Shown here piece after piece: positions 58,155 to 64,000 of a DNA stretch of 64,000 nucleotides. The stretch covers positions 1,612,001 to 1,676,000 of the forward strand of contig JAXCHB010000015.1 of the NCBI GenBank assembly GCA_036926305.1, read 5' to 3'. How positions within the stretch are numbered: the stretch's first letter is position 1; the number at the start of each line of letters is the position of its first letter. This DNA comes from Uropetala carovei. Lineage: Eukaryota > Arthropoda > Insecta > Odonata > Petaluridae. Position numbers and translations under genes: made by a program. The notes beneath the pieces are model-generated. The model was not told the DNA's origin and did no database searches. It worked only from the letters and a program-made list of their open reading frames with translations.

Positions 58155-58680
58155 GCCTCTCTCAGTCCTACTCATCTCCTTATCTCTTTTGCATGGCTAC
58201 TATCTCTTCGTTTCCAGTTTGAGGTGAGGAGAGAGGTACACTTCGCGGTTTTCCTCCTCATAATCCTCTTATTGTTAGTCTCTTCCCTCTACCCCACCAT
58301 TACTCCTTCTCTCCCTCTCTCCCCCTCCCTCTCCTCTCTCTCTCTCATTTCTAGCCGCCCCATAAACCACACATCCCCCTTACACACTCCAGAGGCTTTT
58401 CCTCATACATTTACCACACCATGTATTCATTATCCGCTCGGTAGTGGCTGTATCTCCCTTTCCCTCTTTCTTAAAAAATCCTTTTCTAGCGTCATGCTCT
58501 TTCTCTCTCTTCCTATCTCTGTTAATTTCAATATCCCTTTCTCTCTATATCTCCCTATTTCTTTATCTCTCAAAATTTCTCTCTCGAATTCTCTCTCTCT
58601 CTATTTAACCCCCCCTCTCTCTATTTATCCCCCCCCTCTCTCTCCCTATCTCTCACTTCAATCCTCTCTCTGTCTTTTTA
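58155..58680. repeat. Long polypyrimidine (CT-rich) tract
   Basis: CT-rich with several (CT)n cores and CCCCCCTCTCTCTATTTA repeated near 58609 and 58628. The 167-codon frame at 58224-58727 is a translation of it. Confidence 0.9.
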
Positions 58681-59269
58681 GTAAGACAAGAATTCTGCGG
58701 CGCATACGTAATACCTTAAAGGAATAGCTTACCATGTCGCTATCTCGGGGTATCTAAACAAATCTCTTCTTTGCTGTTTATTCTCTCGAGTAGTTCTACG
58801 TTCATTTCTCTATTTTCGTAGTCAATTTTTAAAGACGAGCATGTTTTTGGAAGTAAGTTCTGTGTATGTTTTCTTCGGAGTAACTTCGATTTTCGTGGTA
58901 AAATATTTTAAATTTACGGTTGATTATGCATAAGCGTTCACTTCTGATTACTAAATTGTGATTTATCTTTCTGATAGAGAGCGGTTAAAATTCGTTTTAC
59001 AAGTATTTATCATTTTGGTAGTTACTCAAAATAAAAAGCAATAATGCCTCGGCGCCTATGTGCCTTTGCCAATCCGCACAGTACTTGATATTTATGCATG
59101 ATATGACTATTTATTAAAGTTTGATTTTCACATATACATGGTTATTAATATATTAATGCCTTTTACGTACAGATGACATTTTCTGCGGTTCTGTAGCAGT
59201 ATGAGTTCATTCCAGCCAGGAAAGAATGTAGTTAGACCAGATGCGTACGTAGTATATGAGAATGTTTAT

Positions 59270-60915
59270 GCAACATATTGTAAAAATCGGTACAGTACAC
59301 ATTGTACAAACTTTCTCATATACTGATGCGTCGTTAATTATCTTTTGAAAAATATGAACTATGTACAATCGTTACAAACATCAACTTAAATAATTTACAA
59401 AATTTGATGAAAATCGTATGAGCCGTTATTTTAGAAAATCCAATTGTTATTAAAATTGTCCAAGAATAAACTAGCCTTATATTCATTCTTTGAGAAATAT
59501 GAACCATGTAGTATAATTGCGTACGTAAACTCAAGTAACTGTACGAAATTTTATCAAAATCGTTGTAACCGTTTTTAAGAAAATCAAATTGTTATTAAAG
59601 TTGTCCAAGAATACAAGTAAACTAGCCTTATATTCATTTTTTGAGAAATTTGTACTATTATTATTGAAGACGTAAACTCAAGTAACTGTACGAAATTTGA
59701 TCAAAATATTTAGAGGTGTTTATGAGAAAATCAAATTGTTTTTAAAAATGTGTAGAATAAACTTTCCTTAATCATTGAGCAATTTCAACTATTTCTTCAT
59801 AGCTTCTATTCTGCATGATAAAATGCGCTAGTACGAAATTTCATTCATTTTCGCTATATTGTTTAGGCTCTAGAGCCGTGAACAGACAGACCCACAGACG
59901 GCATTGCGAAAATCACTTTTTCGGACTCATTGTCAGCTACACCTAAAACGTATACAGTAAAACCTCGCTATACGTTGTTCCGCATATACGTCGCCAATAG
60001 ATTAAGGAACATGTTTCGTTATAAGTTGTGTCGCTTCGCATATACGTCGTTTGTGAAATACCAAAAGCAAAATTTCAGAAATTCCAATTGCGGTGCATAA
60101 ATTATAAATATAACAATAAAAATCCTCTATTCGGCTTTTAATTTCATGTTTATTATTATTTATATGAATTAATTTAATTTCATGTTTATCAATTCGTTTG
60201 AAATCATACTCAGAATAAACATATGCTGGCCATGTGTTTGAGAGATCACTATGGGTTAGGTGGTCCACAAGATACACAGGGGATACAAGGGACTGTCCCA
60301 ATTATAATGACGATGTGTAGAAACCTATTTCTGAGCGACAGACAGCTATAAGAGAGCTTTGTGAACAGTTTTGTCTAACATTTTGTGTTTCCTTTCATCC
60401 CGGTTTACGTTTGCGTTGATATCTCATGAGATATTGGATATATACTTTGGATTGCGAAACTGCTTGAAAAGTGCTCTAAAGTGCGTACCAGTGTACGTGT
60501 AAGTAAAGAAACAATTTTTGTGCTCCATCACACTATAGACAATTGTTTTCGGTGATTTCTGAATTTATTAGTGCAGTTGGTTACTCGTTGTTACGATAAA
60601 ATGTATATTAAACCCTAGTAGCAATGAGTGGTAAACACATAGCGATAACATAGTATGTCCAATGTACTGTATTGATATGTATTATTTGAGAAACAAATGT
60701 GTGTCAAAATATCCGCCAGGAACGTAACCCCTAACTTTTATCATAGTTCTTATGGTAATTTTTGTTTCGCTATACGTTGTTTAGTTATAAGTTGCATTTT
60801 TGAGGAACGCATCTCCGACGTATACCGGGGTATTACTGCATTTCCATCAAAATGTCGAGATAGAACGTTCTCGCGATTACATACTTTCTCAATATACTTC
60901 GTATATGAGAAAGCA
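59270..60915 (+). repeat. Dispersed repeat family R1, copy B, split by a pogo MITE
   Basis: It carries the same order of parts as copy A: ATTGTACAAACTTTCTCATA, about three units of about 146 bp (phrase starts near 59410, 59556 and 59703), the AGACAGACCCACAGACGGCA run, and ACACCTAAAACGTATA up to 59954. Then the MITE intervenes and the repeat resumes at 60841 with TTTCCATCAAAATGTCGAGA and TTCTCAATATACTTCGTATA. Confidence 0.75.
59955..60838. mobile_element. pogo/Tigger-type MITE (884 bp) inserted in R1 copy B
   Basis: The left end CAGTAAAACCTCGCTATACG and the reverse complement of the right end, CAGTAATACCCCGGTATACG, match at 17 of 20. The target is TA: the left flank is TA and the right flank has become CA; copy A at 56270-56271 shows the empty TA site. 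CTATACGTTG/TATAAGTTG phrases recur within both ends. No transposase frame survives. Confidence 0.85.
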
Positions 60916-60958
60916 AAAACAAACTTTTTGACGAATTCCATCATTAATACGGGATTTT

Positions 60959-61130
60959 TGTTTTTAGCATACTATATAACTTTTTATTTTTAAATTTTCA
61001 TTTTTATTCTATACTGTCCCTGCACATCTTCGTAATTGATGTTTACGTTTTTAGCTTAGTAAAGAACTTTTTATTTTAAAAATTTAATTCTTATTCTATA
61101 CTGTTTCCTGCGTATCTTCGTAATATAAAG
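60959..61130 (+). repeat. Tandem pair of about 88-bp units
   Basis: GTTTTTAGCATACTATATAA ... CATCTTCGTAATTGATGTTT is followed by CGTTTTTAGCTTAGTAAAGA ... TATCTTCGTAATAT, sharing ACTTTTTATTTT and CTTATTCTATACTGT phrases. Confidence 0.7.
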
Positions 61131-61166
61131 AGAAAGTATTGCTTATACATTAATGCCTTTTGTTAT

Positions 61167-61334
61167 GGAAAGGTGACTTCCCAATGTGAATAACCGACTT
61201 GAATGATGTTTAATAAATAGCTGGAAAGGTGTCTTCCCAATATGAATAACCGACTTGAATGATGTTTAATAAATAGTTGGAAAGGTATCTTCCCAATATG
61301 AATAACCGAGTTGAATGATGTTTAATAAATAGCA
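61167..61334 (+). repeat. 56-bp tandem repeat, exactly 3 copies
   Basis: Units start at 61167, 61223 and 61279, each GGAAAGGT.. CTTCCCAAT.TGAATAACC ... GATGTTTAATAAATAG, with only one to four base changes between copies. Confidence 0.95.
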
Positions 61335-61995
61335 TTTAAGGCGTACTTATCGCGTGACTTTGGTCTGATCGAATCTGCGAACCTTGTATTTTTGTTTACG
61401 ATCGCGATGCTTTATCCCCATAACGTTTTCGACGACGCAATTTCTCCGTCACTCTCTTAAAACTCCTTCGCCCATTTTGAAGTGCTAGGGATGGACTCTC
61501 TCACTCGATTCACCTACCGTCAACATCTCCCCGAACCCCCCCCTGTCATGTCGGCGAGCGTTTCAATTGCGGTGCGGGTTTGAGAAGTGTCCTATTTGGC
61601 AGTATGTGCGAATGAGAGAGGGATGGCCCACCTGCTCCGCGATCAATTCTCTTCCCCGACGCGTGTTTTTCCACCCCCGCTGATGAAAAGGACGGCTGGC
61701 GCGCGCGTTCTAAATACAAACATAAAAAAACCCCATGTGTTTGTACATGCGTGTGTGTGTGTGTGAATGGAATGGATCCGATCGCCACTTCTCTCTCTCT
61801 CTCTCTCTTCCGATTTTATTTTTTTTATTCGGAAAGAGACGACGGGACGGGACAAAATGGGATGCGGCTCTCCTCTCCTTTCATTTGTTTCCCCGGCATT
61901 CCGTTGCGGGCGGCTTTGCGAGGACTGACGGACCAGTTGGTGACGTCAGAGAGGATTCGCTCGTGTTAGGAGGTGGTGGAGAGTACGCCTCTTTT
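61335..61995. promoter_or_regulatory. CpG-rich segment with CRE palindrome, GT and CT microsatellites; candidate regulatory DNA
   Basis: The segment is richer in G+C and CpG than its flanks. It includes (GT)n at about 61750-61763, (CT)n at 61791-61808 and TGACGTCA at 61941-61948 in GTTGGTGACGTCAGAGAGG. The open frames at 61735-62028 and 61546-61855 overlap on opposite strands and are not supported as genes. Regulatory function is inference. Confidence 0.3.
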
Positions 61996-62586
61996 GTACG
62001 ATGGAAAAATAAAGTACGTCTCGCATAATTCCCAGGCGTGACTTACATAGATCCTTTCGAACATGTCGCGTCCATCTTTGCGAACAATGTTTTATTGATT
62101 CGTTTTACGGAATTTTTTTATCCTATGCGTTCCCGCAGAGGTATGGAGAGTCGATTATTTTCCTCGTTTAAAAATTTTGTTTTCTTATTTCGAAATTATG
62201 TTAGACGTTTGTTACATTTTTTCGTTAGTGTGAATGTATTTTTTTTTGTAATAAGAAAAGCGGAATCTGGTGTCGATTATATTTTCAATATATTCCAGTT
62301 TTTGACACTATTTTTAATACTGCGGTATCCTGTATATTAATTTATTTAGTGGATCTGCGTACGTCAGGCCGATGTGGAACTTGAAGATCCGGAATAGGCG
62401 AGAATCTGAAACTTGGTAGTTACGCAGATAAAAACGCGAAAGCGACAGGAAAAATCTGAAAAACTTAAAATGTAGAATAGTTACGAAGTAATTAATTTTT
62501 AAACAATAATTTTCTCATAAGAAATATGTTGCGTTGCTATTTGTATCCATAAAATTGCTTTCTAGTTTTCCATCTACATAGGACAT
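61996..62586. other. Gene-free stretch, nothing recognised
   Basis: AT-rich DNA with Phe/Leu-rich chance frames (for example 62038-62340). Confidence 0.4.
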
Positions 62587-62720
62587 ACACATAGAAAGTA
62601 TTGTAATCACGAAAAAAATCGACTTTGAGATCTGTATGGAAAGACACGTTTTAGATGTCTTTCAGTCCAGGAAAGGGTATTTCGTCATGCCGTCTGTCTG
62701 TCTGATTACAGAAATTAACA
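62587..62720 (-). repeat. Dispersed repeat family R1, minus-strand fragment
   Basis: On the minus strand it ends CGTGATTACAATACTTTCTA, the counterpart of CACGATTACAATACTTTCTC in copy A. Inward lie a diverged AAACGTG stretch and CAGACAGACAGACGGCATGA, matching the CAGACAGACAGACGCCATTG of copy A. Confidence 0.65.
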
Positions 62721-64000
62721 GAAAAATTTCACGGTTTCTAGCATTGACAAAGTATGACTCCAATGCTTTTAAATTGAAAATGGCAGAGAGTAGAGACAGG
62801 GAGAGAGATATTAAAGAATTGTATTTTATATCCTGAAATGACGAAACGAGAAGAAAGGCGGAAAGGCGTTTTTGTTGCTGCTTTATTTCATTTTCCGATT
62901 TAAATATAAAAAATACAATAAGTAGTTATAATTTTTTAAAGAAACAAATATTTCCTGTAAAAATTAATCTTTTTGTTATATTTCCTATCTTCTTACACCG
63001 TTACATCATCATAATAGCAATGGGTAGGATAACACTTTTCTTTGAGAGTATAATGACATGATTGCGATGAATTTTAAGAGAATCATATTTATATGGGACG
63101 ATGATATTCCAGAGGCTCAAGTACAACGTTGACTAGAGTAAGAGTAAAAGACGCAATCATTCAAAATGGTATAGGGAAGACGTGACCTAGTAACCTAGTC
63201 GGATTATCTTTCATTACGCTAATCGCCGAATAAATAATGGGCGAAGGCAACTATTGGTGGATTAAGGGGTAACAATCCATCAATTCTTTGACTGAGCAGC
63301 ATAAAGTTTGGAGAAATTTTAAGCCATCGTCTATTGATAATAGCAGGAATTCCCTTCATATATTGCAGAAGATAAACTGTGAAAAGTTTAATGCCTTCGT
63401 TAATTTTACCAGCCACTTCGAATTTCTTCCTCGGAATCGCTCTTATAATCCAATGTCGTAAGAGGAGGTAATTGATTGTAAAGAATCATTCAGTTATGTA
63501 TAGAAGCTCTGTTATGCATTATATGCATAGGTGAATTAACCAAACATGTTACTTTTATTCGAGACTTATGTATCACTTTTTATTACGTATTTTAACAGAG
63601 AAAACGATTTTGAGCGAAAGATTTATTTCTCCGTTAATTATCCAGTTAATCTAGCAAAGAATATGAAGAATTCCCGCAGCCGACGCCAAGATAACACGAA
63701 TATGAGCAAAAAAACCTGTTCAAGATGAATCCGTATTCACTTAGTTAACTAAAAACTCGACCGTTAATGCGATATAATCGGAATGCAAACAAGTCGTACA
63801 TTTTTAAGTATAAGCGCGCCTGCGATATATCGATTTTGCATTCTAGACAATCGATCGTGTTGCGATTTGAAATACCACACACCTCTTCTTGTTAGGCCAT
63901 TGATTTCTTTGCTTATTGTTCGAATTTTTCCGCCTCCTCTCTCTCTCTCTCTCTCTCTTTATCCGTTCCCAATTATTTCCTATGGTAACGCTATAAGGTT
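62721..64000. other. Gene-free stretch to the window end
   Basis: AT-rich DNA with a (CT)n microsatellite at about 63936-63959. No gene supported. Confidence 0.45.

Noticed and set aside
1..64000. CRISPR array, bacterial operon, integrated virus or rRNA genes
   Set aside because: No regularly spaced identical repeats with unique spacers, no dense coding, no viral polymerase or capsid frames and no rRNA-like blocks were seen.

Overview
This is a stretch of animal nuclear DNA, most likely from an arthropod. The evidence is an AT-rich background, one spliced gene end with a typical pyrimidine-AG acceptor, tRNA-derived SINEs, many hAT, pogo/Tigger, piggyBac-like and Helitron-like non-autonomous transposons, and long (CT)n/(GA)n tracts. 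I see no bacterial operons, rRNA genes or CRISPR arrays. The species cannot be fixed from this window. All repeat boundaries were found by eye from terminal inverted repeats (TIRs) and target-site duplications (TSDs), without a repeat library.

Layout. Positions 1-465 look like the end of an intron. Positions 466-580 are the last coding exon (37 codons) of a plus-strand gene I cannot name. A long 3' untranslated region follows, with AATAAA signals at 2207 and 2337. Most of the rest (about 60 kb) is intergenic DNA or a very large intron of another gene. I found no other convincing conserved protein-coding exon; most 60-170-codon open frames are chance ORFs or translations of CT/GA tracts.

Mobile DNA accounts for most of the recognisable structure. 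Between 2.7 and 4.0 kb lies a decayed pogo/Tigger element with a broken CENP-B/psq-type DNA-binding domain. Between 6.7 and 9.4 kb are two MITEs with 8-bp TSDs and different TIRs that share a GC-rich, hairpin-rich core. Elements with hAT features lie at 12.55-13.24, 21.08-21.30, 22.26-22.53, 25.4-25.9, 26.32-26.61, 28.70-29.79 (with a piggyBac-like TTAA element inside), 46.40-46.84 and 48.49-51.11 kb. The last is a stack of insertions, one inside another. A Helitron-like end lies at 31.3-31.5 kb and a pogo MITE at 59.96-60.84 kb, the latter with its empty site preserved in a related repeat at 56.27 kb. SINE-like copies sit at 8.95, 19.25, 42.74, 48.21, 55.08 and 55.4 kb.

Alternating with this are polypurine/polypyrimidine tracts, often flanked by CpG-richer DNA. 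Three of four perfect TGACGTCA palindromes found by eye lie close to such tracts; these are the best candidates for regulatory DNA, by inference only. I find no new multi-gene system. The most unusual items are the insertion stack, the MITE pair with a shared core, and the structured piggyBac/hAT composite.
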